From: Comamonadaceae bacterium
Lineage (GTDB): Bacteria > Pseudomonadota > Gammaproteobacteria > Burkholderiales > Burkholderiaceae_C
Direction: 5' to 3'
NCBI GenBank assembly: GCA_027488115.1
Contig: JAIYCG010000037.1
Span: 47,127-111,126 of the forward strand
DNA: 64,000 nt
The stretch's first letter is position 1. Each line of letters starts with the position of its first letter. The notes below the pieces were generated by a model, which saw nothing but the letters and a program-made list of their open reading frames with translations, ran no database searches and was not told the origin of the DNA. Shown here piece by piece: positions 8,696 to 17,863 of this stretch. The position numbers and the translations under genes are program-made.

Positions 8696-9940
8696 TTAAA
8701 CCCGGCGGAAAACTAAACTGCCATTGGTACCACCAAAACCAAAATTATTTTTCAGGGCATATTCAATGTTGACATCTCGTGCGGTGTTGGCACAGTAATC
8801 CAAGTCACACTCAGGATCTTGGTTGTCTAAATTGATGGTGGGAGGCACTTTTTGATGGTGCAATGCCAAAACCGTAAAAACACTTTCAATGCCGCCTGCA
8901 CCGCCCAACAAATGGCCGGTCATGGACTTGGTAGAACTGACCAAAGTTTTCTGAGCATGATCACCCAAGGCTGCTTTGATAGCATTGGTTTCATTGACAT
9001 CCCCCAGGGGCGTTGAAGTGCCATGTGCATTCAAGTAGCCCACTTGATCTGCATTGATCCCTGCATTGCGCATGGCTGAGACCATCGCTCGGCGAGGTCC
9101 GTCCATGCTGGGTGCAGTCATATGACCTGCATCAGCGCTCATGCCATAGCCACAAATTTCTGCGTAAATTTTGGCGCCACGGGCTTTGGCGTGTTCGAAT
9201 TCTTCTACAACCATGACACCCGCACCTTCACCCAAGACAAAACCATCACGGTCTTTGTCCCAAGGGCGTGAAGCTGCAGCAGGATCATCGTTGCGTGTAG
9301 ACAAGGCGCGCATCGCAGCAAAGCCGCCCAAGCCGAGTGGCGATATGGTGGCTTCAGATCCTCCTGCTACCACCACGTCTGCATCTCCGTATTCAATCAT
9401 GCGGCTGGCTTCGCCAATGCAGTGAAGACCGGTAGTGCAAGCGGTGACAACAGCCAAGTTGGGGCCTTTGAAACCAAAACGCATAGAGACATGGCCAGCA
9501 ATCATGTTGATGATGGAAGCAGGCACAAAGAATGGGGAAATACGCCGTGGGCCGCGCGCTGTGTACTCGACATGCGTCTGCTCAATCATGGGCAAACCGC
9601 CAATGCCAGAACCAATGACACATGCAATGCGAGTGGCCAGCTCGTCATCCAAAGCTTCGCCCGTGGGCAAGCCGGCATCTGCCACAGCTTGAGCAGCTGC
9701 AGCAATGCCATAGTGAATGAAAGTGTCCATCGTGCGCGCCTCTTTGGCACTGATGTACTGCTCCAAATTGAAACCCTTCACCTCGCCTGCAATTCTGCAA
9801 GAAAAAGCAGTGGTGTCAAATTTAGAAATCAGGCCGATGCCAGATTGGCCTGCCAAGAGATTAGCCCATGCGTCCGCCACCGTGTTTCCAACGGGACTGA
9901 TACATCCCAGGCCCGTGACAACAACGCGGCGACGGGTCAT
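8696..9940 (-). CDS. fabF: 3-oxoacyl-[ACP] synthase II
   Basis: Condenses malonyl-ACP with acyl-ACP in each elongation round of type II fatty-acid synthesis, including the temperature-responsive palmitoleate to vaccenate step. The 414-residue thiolase-fold protein has the Cys-His-His triad: Cys168 in [10 protein letters not shown], His306 in [11 protein letters not shown] and His343 in GHLLGGAGG. The C-terminal glycine loop is [11 protein letters not shown]. It lies six bases after acpP, the standard acpP-fabF pair. Confidence 0.97.
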   Translation of the reverse strand: MTRRRVVVTGLGCISPVGNTVADAWANLLAGQSGIGLISKFDTTAFSCRIAGEVKGFNLEQYISAKEARTMDTFIHYGIAAAAQAVADAGLPTGEALDDELATRIACVIGSGIGGLPMIEQTHVEYTARGPRRISPFFVPASIINMIAGHVSMRFGFKGPNLAVVTACTTGLHCIGEASRMIEYGDADVVVAGGSEATISPLGLGGFAAMRALSTRNDDPAAASRPWDKDRDGFVLGEGAGVMVVEEFEHAKARGAKIYAEICGYGMSADAGHMTAPSMDGPRRAMVSAMRNAGINADQVGYLNAHGTSTPLGDVNETNAIKAALGDHAQKTLVSSTKSMTGHLLGGAGGIESVFTVLALHHQKVPPTINLDNQDPECDLDYCANTARDVNIEYALKNNFGFGGTNGSLVFRRV

Positions 9941-9946
9941 CTCAGA

Positions 9947-10216
<270 letters not shown>

Positions 10217-10219
10217 TTA

Positions 10220-10975
10220 TCAGGACATGTGCATGCCGCCATTGACATGCAATTCTTGACCCGTAACGTAATTTGCCATAGGGCTGGCCAAATAAGACAC
10301 TGCGTGGGCAATATCTTCTGGCATGCCTAGTTTACCTAATGGAATTTGCGCCAACAGTGCTTGGTGCTGCGCCTCTGGCAGAGCAGCCGTCATATCCGTC
10401 GCAATAAAGCCTGGTGCCACGCAATTGACCGTGATGTTTCGACTTCCCAATTCCCTCGCCAAAGCCCGGGTCATGCCGGCCACGCCCGCTTTGGCCGCAG
10501 CGTAATTGGCTTGTCCTGGGTTGCCAGATGCACCCACCACGCTCGTGATGCTGATAATTCGGCCATAGCGCTGCTTCATCATGGGACGCATGACTGCGCG
10601 GCTCATCCGAAACACAGCCTTCAAATTGGTATCCAAAACAGCATCCCAATCATCGTCTTTCATGCGCATGGCCAAAGTGTCACGCGTGATGCCTGCGTTG
10701 TTTACCAACACATGCAAGCCGCCTTGTGACTTGACAATTTCTTCAATCAGGGCTTCACCTGCAGCAGCGTCATTGACATTCAAATTGGCGCCACGGCAGC
10801 CAGTAAAAGCCGACAAAGCTGCCGAAATTCGAGCCGCACCCTCGTCGGTGGTGGCCGTACCAATGACTTGCAAGCCTTGTTGGGCCAATTCCAGAGCAAT
10901 GGCAGCGCCAATACCCCTAGAGGCACCCGTGACCAAAGCAACTTGGCCTTTGAATTCCGTGAACGAGCCACTCAT
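10220..10975 (-). CDS. fabG: 3-oxoacyl-[ACP] reductase
   Basis: NADPH-dependent reduction of 3-ketoacyl-ACP, the first reduction of the elongation cycle. The 251-residue short-chain dehydrogenase has the cofactor loop TGASRGIG (16-23), NNAG (92-95), catalytic Ser145, Tyr158 and Lys162 (YAAAK), and the C-terminal VTGQELHVNGGMHM typical of FabG. The ATG overlaps the fabD stop by four bases, so translation is coupled. Confidence 0.97.
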   Translation of the reverse strand: MSGSFTEFKGQVALVTGASRGIGAAIALELAQQGLQVIGTATTDEGAARISAALSAFTGCRGANLNVNDAAAGEALIEEIVKSQGGLHVLVNNAGITRDTLAMRMKDDDWDAVLDTNLKAVFRMSRAVMRPMMKQRYGRIISITSVVGASGNPGQANYAAAKAGVAGMTRALARELGSRNITVNCVAPGFIATDMTAALPEAQHQALLAQIPLGKLGMPEDIAHAVSYLASPMANYVTGQELHVNGGMHMS

Positions 10976-11922
10976 GACAATGCTCCTTTGACTTCTGACA
11001 GCGAAGCAGGGTCGAACAAAGCCAAGCCCGTCATGTCTGCATCAATGCGCTTGACCATGCCGGCCAGTACTTTGCCGGGGCCGCACTCGACCACCCAATG
11101 AACGCCTTTGGACTTGATGGCTTGAACGCATTCCACCCAGCGAACAGGACCAAAAGCTTGACGATACAGTGCATCGCGAATGCGATCGCCGTCAGATTCA
11201 ACAGCAACATCGATGTTGTTGAGGACTGGAATTTGAGGGCTTGCAAAGGTGGTGCTGGCCAATTTTTCTTTGAGTTTCTCTGCTGCAGGCTTCATGAGGC
11301 TGGAATGAAAAGGCGCAGAAACAGGCAAGTTCAAAGCGCGTTTGGCGCCCATCGCTTTTAAAACTTCACAGGCTTTTTCAACAGCCGCTTTGCTACCCGC
11401 AATCACTGTTTGTGCGGGGTCATTGAAATTCACAGCTTCGACAACTTCGCCACTGCCTTGCGGAAAGCTGGCTTTTGCTTGCGCACACCCTTCGATGACT
11501 TTCGCAGCGTCCATTCCCAAGACTGCAGCCATGGCACCCACCCCCACGGCCACTGCTTCTTGCATGGCGGCAGCCCGAAACCTGACCAAAGGCGCAGCTT
11601 GCGCCAAAGTTAAAACGCCAGAGGCCACCAAGGCTGAATACTCACCCAATGAATGCCCAGCGACCACAGCGGGTGTCGCTCCACCCTCAGCCAACCAAGC
11701 GCGGTAGGCGGCGATGGCAGACACCAGCATCACCGGCTGGGTGTTGGTTGTGAGGGCCAATGCTTCTTTGGGGCCGTCATGAATCAGCGCCGTCAAATCT
11801 TCATTCATCGCATCCGATGCTTCTTTCAAAGTTTCAACAACAGCAGGATGGTCACCCCAAGCGTCTAACATGCCCACCGATTGAGAGCCTTGACCGGGGA
11901 ATACAAAAGCGAAGGAACTCAT
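10972..11922 (-). CDS. fabD: Malonyl-CoA:ACP transacylase
   Basis: Moves malonyl from CoA to ACP to feed chain elongation. The 316-residue protein has the nucleophile elbow GHSLGEYSAL with Ser91, the catalytic His206 (SAPFHSSLM) and the N-terminal FVFPGQGSQ. It sits 21 bases after fabH and overlaps fabG by four bases. The composition is Ala-rich but otherwise ordinary. Confidence 0.97.
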   Translation of the reverse strand: MSSFAFVFPGQGSQSVGMLDAWGDHPAVVETLKEASDAMNEDLTALIHDGPKEALALTTNTQPVMLVSAIAAYRAWLAEGGATPAVVAGHSLGEYSALVASGVLTLAQAAPLVRFRAAAMQEAVAVGVGAMAAVLGMDAAKVIEGCAQAKASFPQGSGEVVEAVNFNDPAQTVIAGSKAAVEKACEVLKAMGAKRALNLPVSAPFHSSLMKPAAEKLKEKLASTTFASPQIPVLNNIDVAVESDGDRIRDALYRQAFGPVRWVECVQAIKSKGVHWVVECGPGKVLAGMVKRIDADMTGLALFDPASLSEVKGALS

Positions 11923-11943
11923 GGTTTCAAAATAAGCATTTTT

Positions 11944-12921
11944 TTAATATTTCAAGAGGACGGAGCCCCACGTAAAGCCACCACCCACGCCTTCGAGCAT
12001 GAGGGTTTGGCCTTTGCTAATTTGTCCTGAACGCACGCCATGATCAAGCGCCAATGGAATGGATGCGGCAGATGTATTGCCATGCTGGTCAACCGTCACA
12101 ATCACTTTTTCCATGGGCATTTTGAGCTTTCGCGCGGTACTTTGCATGATGCGGATATTGGCTTGGTGAGGAATGAGCCAATCAATGTCACTGGCGTTCA
12201 AACCAGCTTTGCTCAAAGATGCTCGAGCCGTATCTTCTAGGACGCCTACAGCCAATTTGAAGACGGCTTGGCCGTCCATTTTCAGAACGGGATCACCCAA
12301 AATGGCACCGCCTGAAACATGGCCGGGTACACACAATATGTCTGAATACTTGCCGTCCGCATGGATGTCGGTTGCCAGAATGCCCGGTGTACTGGAAGCC
12401 TCCAAAACGACCGCGCCAGCACCATCTCCAAACAGCACGCAGGTGGTACGGTCTTTGAAATCAAGAATACGGCTGAAAACTTCAGAACCGATCACCAATG
12501 CGCGCTTGGCCGTACCCGTTTTGATCAAGGCGTCCGCCACAGTCAATGCGTAAATAAAGCCACTGCAAACCGCCTGCACATCAAAAACAGGGCACCCAAC
12601 GATTCCCAATTTGTTTTGAAGCAAAGCAGCGGTTGAAGGAAATACCATGTCTGGCGTAGACGTTGCCACAACGATGAGGTCGATGTCAGATGGCTGACAT
12701 CCTGCCGCCTCCATAGCGCGACGGGCAGCTTCGGCGCCCAAATCGCTGCTGCCCACGCCGTCATCAACAAAATGTCGAGCGCGAATACCGGTACGCTCGA
12801 CGATCCAATCGTCCGAGCTTTCAATGCCTTGGGCGGCCAACTCGGCAACCAGGTCCGCATTGGTCAGTCTTCTTGGTGGCAAAAAACTGCCCGTTCCAGA
12901 AATACGAGAGTAAATGGTCAT
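11944..12921 (-). CDS. fabH: 3-oxoacyl-[ACP] synthase III
   Basis: Starts fatty-acid synthesis by condensing acetyl-CoA with malonyl-ACP. The 325-residue protein carries active-site Cys119 ([12 protein letters not shown]), the His in [10 protein letters not shown], the Asn in GNTSAAS, and ends [13 protein letters not shown]. Its ATG overlaps the plsX stop by four bases, as usual in plsX-fabH operons. Confidence 0.97.
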   Translation of the reverse strand: MTIYSRISGTGSFLPPRRLTNADLVAELAAQGIESSDDWIVERTGIRARHFVDDGVGSSDLGAEAARRAMEAAGCQPSDIDLIVVATSTPDMVFPSTAALLQNKLGIVGCPVFDVQAVCSGFIYALTVADALIKTGTAKRALVIGSEVFSRILDFKDRTTCVLFGDGAGAVVLEASSTPGILATDIHADGKYSDILCVPGHVSGGAILGDPVLKMDGQAVFKLAVGVLEDTARASLSKAGLNASDIDWLIPHQANIRIMQSTARKLKMPMEKVIVTVDQHGNTSAASIPLALDHGVRSGQISKGQTLMLEGVGGGFTWGSVLLKY

Positions 12922-13988
12922 TCGGTGGCGGCCGGATTGGCTAAATTGTCTGCGATGGACCCATGCGCAATCAACAAAGGCGCGGCATGCGCAATTCGAG
13001 CAGCAACGCGGCTGAGCAGTTCATGTCTGGCGGCATCATACGCTCGATTCAGGGCAACCCCAAACGCTAACTCATCGGCTGAGCCGTGACTTTTAAAAAC
13101 CAAGCCGCGCAAGCCCAACAAAGCCGCGCCGTTGTACCGGCGGTGGTCAACTCGATTTTTAAATGAATTTAAAACAGGATAAGCAAAGATGGCCGCAATT
13201 TTAGTGAAGATGCTTCGAGAAAACTCAGACTTCAAAAATCCACCCATCATGGTCGCCAGGCCTTCACTGGCCTTCAAGGCCACATTTCCAACAAAACCAT
13301 CGCAGACCACAATATCGACAGTTCCCTTGAAAATATCGTTTCCCTCGACGTTGCCATAAAAATTTAGATCGCCGGATTTACCAGCAGATCGAAGCAGTTC
13401 GCCTGTTTTTTTAATTATTTCGTTGCCTTTAATGGCTTCCTCGCCAATATTCAACAAGCCAACGCTGGGGCTTTCATTGCCTTGCAAGACGGAAACCAAG
13501 GCCGATCCCATGACTGCAAACTGCAAAAGATGCTCAGGCGAACAATCGACATTGGCACCCAAATCCAGCATGGTGGTACCGCCACCTTTGAAATTGGGCA
13601 TTTGACCTGCAATTGCAGGCCTGTCAATGCCATCCATTGTTTTAAGAACGTACCGCGCAATGGCCATCAATGCCCCAGTATTGCCTGCCGACACAGCCGC
13701 ATCGGCTTCACCTGCCTTCACCAACTCAATGGCCACGCGCATAGAGGAGTCTTTTTTCTTGCGCAACGCAACCTCTACTGGGTCGTCCATTCCCACTACT
13801 TCTGTGGCCTCTACAAGGATGGCACGCTCATGCTTGAAAGTAACCAAGTCCTCAGCCCTTCCAACCAAACTCAACCTGGCATCAGGATGCGTCTCCAGAA
13901 AATGGCGGCAAGCGGGCAAGGTGACACTTGGCCCGTGATCACCCCCCATGCAATCTACAGCAAGGGTGAAGAATTCTTTGGATGACAT
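12918..13988 (-). CDS. plsX: Phosphate acyltransferase PlsX
   Basis: Converts acyl-ACP to acyl-phosphate for PlsY, linking fatty-acid to phospholipid synthesis at the membrane surface. The 356-residue protein has the family N-terminus [10 protein letters not shown], then [19 protein letters not shown] and [12 protein letters not shown]. The last 25 residues are Ala/Ile-rich and variable. It is separated from the upstream rpmF by 74 bases containing a strong terminator-like hairpin, so expression relative to rpmF is probably reduced by partial termination. Confidence 0.96.
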   Translation of the reverse strand: MSSKEFFTLAVDCMGGDHGPSVTLPACRHFLETHPDARLSLVGRAEDLVTFKHERAILVEATEVVGMDDPVEVALRKKKDSSMRVAIELVKAGEADAAVSAGNTGALMAIARYVLKTMDGIDRPAIAGQMPNFKGGGTTMLDLGANVDCSPEHLLQFAVMGSALVSVLQGNESPSVGLLNIGEEAIKGNEIIKKTGELLRSAGKSGDLNFYGNVEGNDIFKGTVDIVVCDGFVGNVALKASEGLATMMGGFLKSEFSRSIFTKIAAIFAYPVLNSFKNRVDHRRYNGAALLGLRGLVFKSHGSADELAFGVALNRAYDAARHELLSRVAARIAHAAPLLIAHGSIADNLANPAATE

Positions 13989-14003
13989 GGTGTCAATAGC
14001 CAG

Positions 14004-14046
14004 AAATACAAAGGCCCGAGGCTACCTTGAGAGTAGCATCGGGCCT
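14004..14046 (-). terminator. Terminator/attenuator between rpmF and plsX
   Basis: On the minus strand AGGCCCGA-T-GCTAC (14046-14033) pairs with GTAGC-C-TCGGGCCT (14025-14012), a 13-bp stem with one mismatch and a 7-base loop. The U-rich tail TTTGTATTTCT follows (14011 downward). It lies directly after the rpmF stop. Since plsX has no clear promoter in the remaining bases, partial read-through is the likely design. Confidence 0.75.
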
Positions 14047-14062
14047 GAATTTCAAGCGCCAG

Positions 14063-14245
14063 TTAAGCTTCTGATTTGTTTTTCAGAACTTGACGGCCAC
14101 GGTAAAAACCGTTGGGGCTAATGTGGTGGCGCAAATGAGTTTCACCTGTTGTAGGTTCGACTGCAATACCAGGCACATTGAGTGCATTGTGCGAACGGTG
14201 CATGCCACGCTTAGAAGGTGACTTTTTATTTTGTTGAACAGCCAT
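14063..14245 (-). CDS. rpmF: 50S ribosomal protein L32
   Basis: A 60-residue basic protein of the large subunit. It begins [20 protein letters not shown], the conserved L32 N-terminus, and has [14 protein letters not shown] near the C-terminus. The zinc-binding cysteines of some L32 forms are absent, as in other betaproteobacteria. AAGGAGCCAAC lies just upstream of the ATG, a strong ribosome-binding site. It sits between yceD and plsX, the conserved order. Confidence 0.97.
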   Translation of the reverse strand: MAVQQNKKSPSKRGMHRSHNALNVPGIAVEPTTGETHLRHHISPNGFYRGRQVLKNKSEA

Positions 14246-14386
14246 GTTGGCTCCTTGGATGCGTTGAAAGCAGCGTCGTTAAAGATCAGGACCATCGTCC
14301 TGCTCTGCCCAAGCGCAAAAAGCGCAACGCGGCTTTGGGTTAAACATTGAATGAACTAACGCACCCTCAAGGGCGCGAAGCCGCTG

Positions 14387-14415
14387 ATTATAGCCCATAC
14401 TTTTTGCGCCTTCAA
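14387..14415 (-). promoter_or_regulatory. Predicted sigma-70 promoter of rpmF
   Basis: On the minus strand TTGAAG (14415-14410), a 17-base spacer and a perfect TATAAT (14392-14387) stand just beyond the yceD stop codon. A transcript would start near 14380 and give rpmF a leader of about 135 bases. It would let L32 and the fab genes be made independently of yceD. Confidence 0.7.
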
Positions 14416-14420
14416 AGCCT

Positions 14421-14990
14421 TTAATTCGGTTTTTTCTTCAATTGGGCCAAGGCTGCAAAGGGGTTAGGCTTGGCTTCCAAGGCTTCTTCAAAGGCCACGT
14501 CCACTGCCGACATGGGTACCTCAGTAGGACAGGTCTCATGCATAGGCACAAGCGGGACGGACATGATGAGCTCATCCTCAATGAGTTCAAAAATATTCAT
14601 TTCAGGCATTAAAACCAATAAATCCTCCTCAGATTCGTCATCTTCAGCCTCTGCGCTTGCCTCGTCCGCAACAAATCTAAAGGAGGCATTGGCCTCCACA
14701 GCCAACTTGACGGAGCCCATGCACCTCTGACATTGCAAGAGCAAATCAATTTCGGCACTCAAGTGCAGCCAAATTTGCGATTCACCTGCAATGACAGGCA
14801 CCAATTCACCTTGAATGAGCCACGACACCTGATCTGGCTCCGATGCATCTTCGATGGGAGCATCGAACCGTGCAGCCGCCAGTTCAGCCAAACGTACAAA
14901 CTGGGCCAAGCTCTGCTGCCCTTGTAAACTGAGGCCTTCTCTTGCAAAAGCCTTCACATTGAGTCGATTCAAATCAAATTTTTTATCCAT
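14421..14990 (-). CDS. yceD: YceD family protein (DUF177), large-subunit accumulation factor
   Basis: YceD proteins are conserved next to rpmF and have been linked to 23S rRNA accumulation in bacteria and plastids; the mechanism is not established. The 189-residue product has the CxxC pair LLQCQRCMG (central) and an acidic middle segment (EAEDDESEEDLL), both family features. It ends LAQLKKKPN. ATG at 14988-14990 gives the usual MDKKFDLNRLN start; a longer form from 15041 would run into maf. The gene is divergent from maf with only 25 bases between starts. Confidence 0.9.
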   Translation of the reverse strand: MDKKFDLNRLNVKAFAREGLSLQGQQSLAQFVRLAELAAARFDAPIEDASEPDQVSWLIQGELVPVIAGESQIWLHLSAEIDLLLQCQRCMGSVKLAVEANASFRFVADEASAEAEDDESEEDLLVLMPEMNIFELIEDELIMSVPLVPMHETCPTEVPMSAVDVAFEEALEAKPNPFAALAQLKKKPN

Positions 14991-15015
14991 GCCTTCAGTG
15001 TAAGAGAATTGAGAG

Positions 15016-15633
15016 ATGTCCAAAGACAAACAAATCCCCACACCGCTCTCTTCTGAACGCCCTCTTATCTTGGGATCAAGCTCTCGTTATCGAAAGGAAT
15101 TGCTTTCTCGACTGCAAATTCCATTTGAAACTGCAGCACCAGATGTGGACGAAACCCCACACAGCGACGAATCTCCCAAAGACTTGGCGCTGAGATTGGC
15201 CCTTGCCAAGGCGAGGGCTGTTGCCCAGAAAAATCCAGAGGCCGTCGTGATTGGCTCCGACCAAGTTGCAGATCTGGAAGGCTCCCCATTGGGCAAGCCT
15301 GGCAATCACACCAACGCCACTGTGCAATTGCAACGCATGCGTGGCAAAACAGTTATTTTTCAAACGGCGCTCTCCGTTGTTTGCATGGCAACGGGCTACG
15401 AGAGGACTGATTTGGCATCTGTGAAGGTTAAATTTCGCAACTTAACGGACGCTGAAATTGAGTCTTACTTAAGAGCTGAAGAGCCTTACGACTGTGCAGG
15501 CAGTGCCAAAAGCGAAGGTTTGGGTATCGCTCTTCTAGAGTCAATTGACAACGACGATCCCACTGCCTTGGTCGGCTTGCCATTGATCAGAACCTGTCAA
15601 ATGCTCAGAGAAGCAGGGGTCAAACTGCTATGA
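15016..15633 (+). CDS. Maf-type nucleotide pyrophosphatase
   Basis: Maf proteins hydrolyse non-canonical or modified nucleoside triphosphates; the YceF-type prefers 7-methyl-GTP. The 205-residue product has the substrate loop LGSSSRYRKELL (about 19-30), DVDETP, IGSDQVAD with the catalytic Asp, and YDCAGSAKSEGLG. The Ser-Ser-Arg-Tyr loop and ESIDNDDPTALVGLPL resemble the YceF subgroup, which is usually found beside yceD-rpmF, as here. The preceding 25 bases hold only GAGAG as a possible ribosome-binding site. The stop overlaps the next gene by four bases. Confidence 0.92.
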   Translation: MSKDKQIPTPLSSERPLILGSSSRYRKELLSRLQIPFETAAPDVDETPHSDESPKDLALRLALAKARAVAQKNPEAVVIGSDQVADLEGSPLGKPGNHTNATVQLQRMRGKTVIFQTALSVVCMATGYERTDLASVKVKFRNLTDAEIESYLRAEEPYDCAGSAKSEGLGIALLESIDNDDPTALVGLPLIRTCQMLREAGVKLL

Positions 15634-16418
15634 ACAAAGTGAACCCTCCATTGGGCAGACTTTTTTTGGTTCCAGCCCCGCTAGATTTTGGTTGCAGCGA
15701 AGAAATCGATCTGCAACAAGTGATGCCTATGGGCACGATTTCAGCAGCAGCAGGCATCACGCATTGGATTTGTGAGAACGCCAAAACTACGCGCGCTTAC
15801 TTAAAGCGAATCGATGCTTGTGCCCCACTGAAAGCCAACATCCAAACACAAACCATCACTGAATTGCCAAGACAAGTTCACAAAAAAGGCGACCACTTAG
15901 GCGGCTTTGATGCTAAGCCCCTTTTGGCGTCTGCCCTTGCGGGCGAGGACATGGGACTTGTCAGCGAGGCGGGCATGCCTGCAGTCGCGGATCCTGGCAG
16001 TTCAGTGGTTCGAGCTGCGCACGAACTTGGCATGCAAGTCGTTCCCTTGGTTGGACCCGTTTCACTTTTATTGGCCCTGGCAAGCAGCGGCTTGAACGGA
16101 CAGAATTTTGCGTTTGTGGGATACCTGCCGCAAGAGCCACAAGACAGAGTTCGAAGAATCAAAGAGTTAGAGCAACTTGCCCTGAAGTCAGGGCAAACTC
16201 AACTCTTCATTGAGACGCCCTATCGCAACGCAGCGCTTTGGTCGTCACTCACGCTAGCCCTTCAACCCCATAGCAGGCTGGCATTTAGCAGTGGCCTGAC
16301 CTTAGCGAGTGCAGTCAACTTAAGCTCAACCGCACAACAATGGCGAAAAATGCCTTCAGGCAAGCTGCCAGAGGGGTTGAACAATCAGACACCCGCCGTC
16401 TTTGCTATCGGCGCATAA
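15630..16418 (+). CDS. RsmI-like SAM-dependent methyltransferase (tetrapyrrole-methylase fold)
   Basis: The 262-residue protein belongs to the SAM methyltransferase fold shared by RsmI (16S rRNA C1402 2'-O-methylation) and cobalamin methylases. GEDMGLVSEAGMPAVADPG (about 108-126) and LVGPVSLLLALASSGLN are the RsmI-like cofactor and substrate loops. FIETPYRN follows. It differs from true RsmI: the N-terminus (LGRLFLVPAPLDFGC) lacks the usual ATPIGN start and the C-terminal helical domain is short. It is therefore probably a paralogue with unknown substrate. The start overlaps maf by ATGA, a pairing seen in other Burkholderiales. Confidence 0.8.
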   Translation: MNKVNPPLGRLFLVPAPLDFGCSEEIDLQQVMPMGTISAAAGITHWICENAKTTRAYLKRIDACAPLKANIQTQTITELPRQVHKKGDHLGGFDAKPLLASALAGEDMGLVSEAGMPAVADPGSSVVRAAHELGMQVVPLVGPVSLLLALASSGLNGQNFAFVGYLPQEPQDRVRRIKELEQLALKSGQTQLFIETPYRNAALWSSLTLALQPHSRLAFSSGLTLASAVNLSSTAQQWRKMPSGKLPEGLNNQTPAVFAIGA

Positions 16419-16424
16419 ATCAAT

Positions 16425-16457
16425 CAAGCATTGAACAAAGTACCCCTTCAATGCTTG
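16425..16457. terminator. Bidirectional stem-loop between convergent genes
   Basis: CAAGCATTGAA (16425-16435) and TTCAATGCTTG (16447-16457) form a perfect 11-bp stem with an 11-base loop. It lies between the stops of the methyltransferase and the SppA-like gene. The T-rich flank (TTGATTGATTT on the minus strand) suits termination from the right-hand side better than from the left. Confidence 0.6.
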
Positions 16458-16466
16458 CATTCCCAA

Positions 16467-17492
16467 TTATCGAATGATGGTACTAGATCGCATCGCTTTC
16501 CATGCGCCTTCTCCCATGGCTGCGCCAAAGCGCTTCACCAACCGCTCTGCCACATTGTCATGGCGTGAGTAGTCAACCACTTCTTCAGCTTTCACCACAT
16601 CGCGGGCGACTTGATCGAGGCTGGACAATTCGTCTGCCAAACCTAGCTCGACCGCTTGCTGACCCGTCCAGAATAAACCGCTGAACATGTCGGGGGTTTC
16701 TTTCAATCGATCGCCTCGGCCTTTTTTGACCGCCGAGATGAACTGAGCATGAATGTGATTGAGCATGAACTGCGCGTGTTTTCGCTGCGCTTCTGTCTGC
16801 GGGCTAAATGGATCTAAAAAACCCTTGTTTTCACCCGCCGTCATCAGACGTCTCTCGACGCCAAGTTTGTCCATCAAGCCGGTAAATCCAAAGCCATCCA
16901 TGAGCACGCCAATGCTGCCAACGATGCTGGCTTTGTCGACATAAATTTTATCGGTGGCAGCCGCAATGTAATACGCTGCCGATGCGCATGATTCTTCCAC
17001 CACCGCATAAATAGGCTTGCGATGAAGCGCTTTCAAACGAACGATTTCATCGTTGATGATGCCAGCCTGGACGGGACTGCCGCCAGGTGAATTGATGAGC
17101 AAAACCAGGGCTTGTGAGCCCGAGTCTTCTAATGCAGCACGCATGGAAGCAACGACATTTTCAGCACTGGCATCTGCGCCATCTGCTATTTCGCCCTTGA
17201 TATTGACCAGCGCTGTGTGAGGTTTTGAAATGCTAGACGATGTTTGGTTGTGTGAGAAAACTTGCCAAATGACAACGATCCAAAGCAGCAACCATCCTAG
17301 CCTCAGCCCCATTTTCCATCGTCGTGCTGCTTGTTGTTCTCTCAAATTGGCTTGAACCAAATCAGACAAGATTTGTCGCTCCCAATTGAGTGAAACGCCT
17401 TGAGCAGGCGACTGCTCAGAAGCGACTCTGGACGCTAGAGGATCCGGAGTCTGATTGGAGGCATTGGACGATTCAGGATTTTCAGAACTCAT
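16467..17492 (-). CDS. Signal peptide peptidase, SppA/S49 family
   Basis: A membrane-anchored serine protease that degrades cleaved signal peptides. The 341-residue product has a cytoplasmic Gln/Ser-rich tail, one membrane segment (about 64-79), then the S49 domain. NSPGGSP (134-140), SCASAAYYIA with nucleophile Ser171, DKASIVGSIGV, and Lys223 (GENKGFLDP) as the probable general base are present. The length fits the single-domain SppA form rather than the 600-residue double form. Its start overlaps the Rieske gene stop by four bases. Confidence 0.9.
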   Translation of the reverse strand: MSSENPESSNASNQTPDPLASRVASEQSPAQGVSLNWERQILSDLVQANLREQQAARRWKMGLRLGWLLLWIVVIWQVFSHNQTSSSISKPHTALVNIKGEIADGADASAENVVASMRAALEDSGSQALVLLINSPGGSPVQAGIINDEIVRLKALHRKPIYAVVEESCASAAYYIAAATDKIYVDKASIVGSIGVLMDGFGFTGLMDKLGVERRLMTAGENKGFLDPFSPQTEAQRKHAQFMLNHIHAQFISAVKKGRGDRLKETPDMFSGLFWTGQQAVELGLADELSSLDQVARDVVKAEEVVDYSRHDNVAERLVKRFGAAMGEGAWKAMRSSTIIR

Positions 17493-17863
17493 GGGAACTC
17501 AAAAGGTTTTAAATTGAAATCAGTATGCCAGTGAACCACACCGCCTTGCTCGGACAAGGTGATTGGGATCAAACCGCCATTGCAAGGGCCACCCGCGCAA
17601 GCTCCCGTATCGGGCCGATACAAGGCGCCATGTGTTGCACAAATGAGGAATTGGCCGCTTGTGTCAAAAAAACGATTGGGCTGGAAGTCCATTTCCATGG
17701 CCACATGACTGCACCGGTTCAAGTAGGCGTGGACAGCTCCCCTAAACCGAATGGCAAACGCTCGACACGTTTGGCCGCCATAGATGACATCGAAAGGAAC
17801 CGCCAGACCACCATCGATCAGGTCGTTGGAATTGCACAAAGGGATGATGGAGATCTCATGCAT
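17489..17863 (-). CDS. Rieske [2Fe-2S] domain protein
   Basis: A 124-residue single-domain protein with the Rieske ligands Cys51-x-His53 (NRCSHVAMEMD) and Cys75-x2-His78 (LICATHGALY). The GACAGGPC segment is comparable to the Pro loop of dioxygenase-type ferredoxins. It has no membrane segment or signal, so it is cytoplasmic. Its electron-transfer partner is not evident. The position between a HAD phosphatase and an SppA-like peptidase, with four-base overlap on one side and eight on the other, implies one transcript. Confidence 0.88.
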   Translation of the reverse strand: MHEISIIPLCNSNDLIDGGLAVPFDVIYGGQTCRAFAIRFRGAVHAYLNRCSHVAMEMDFQPNRFFDTSGQFLICATHGALYRPDTGACAGGPCNGGLIPITLSEQGGVVHWHTDFNLKPFEFP

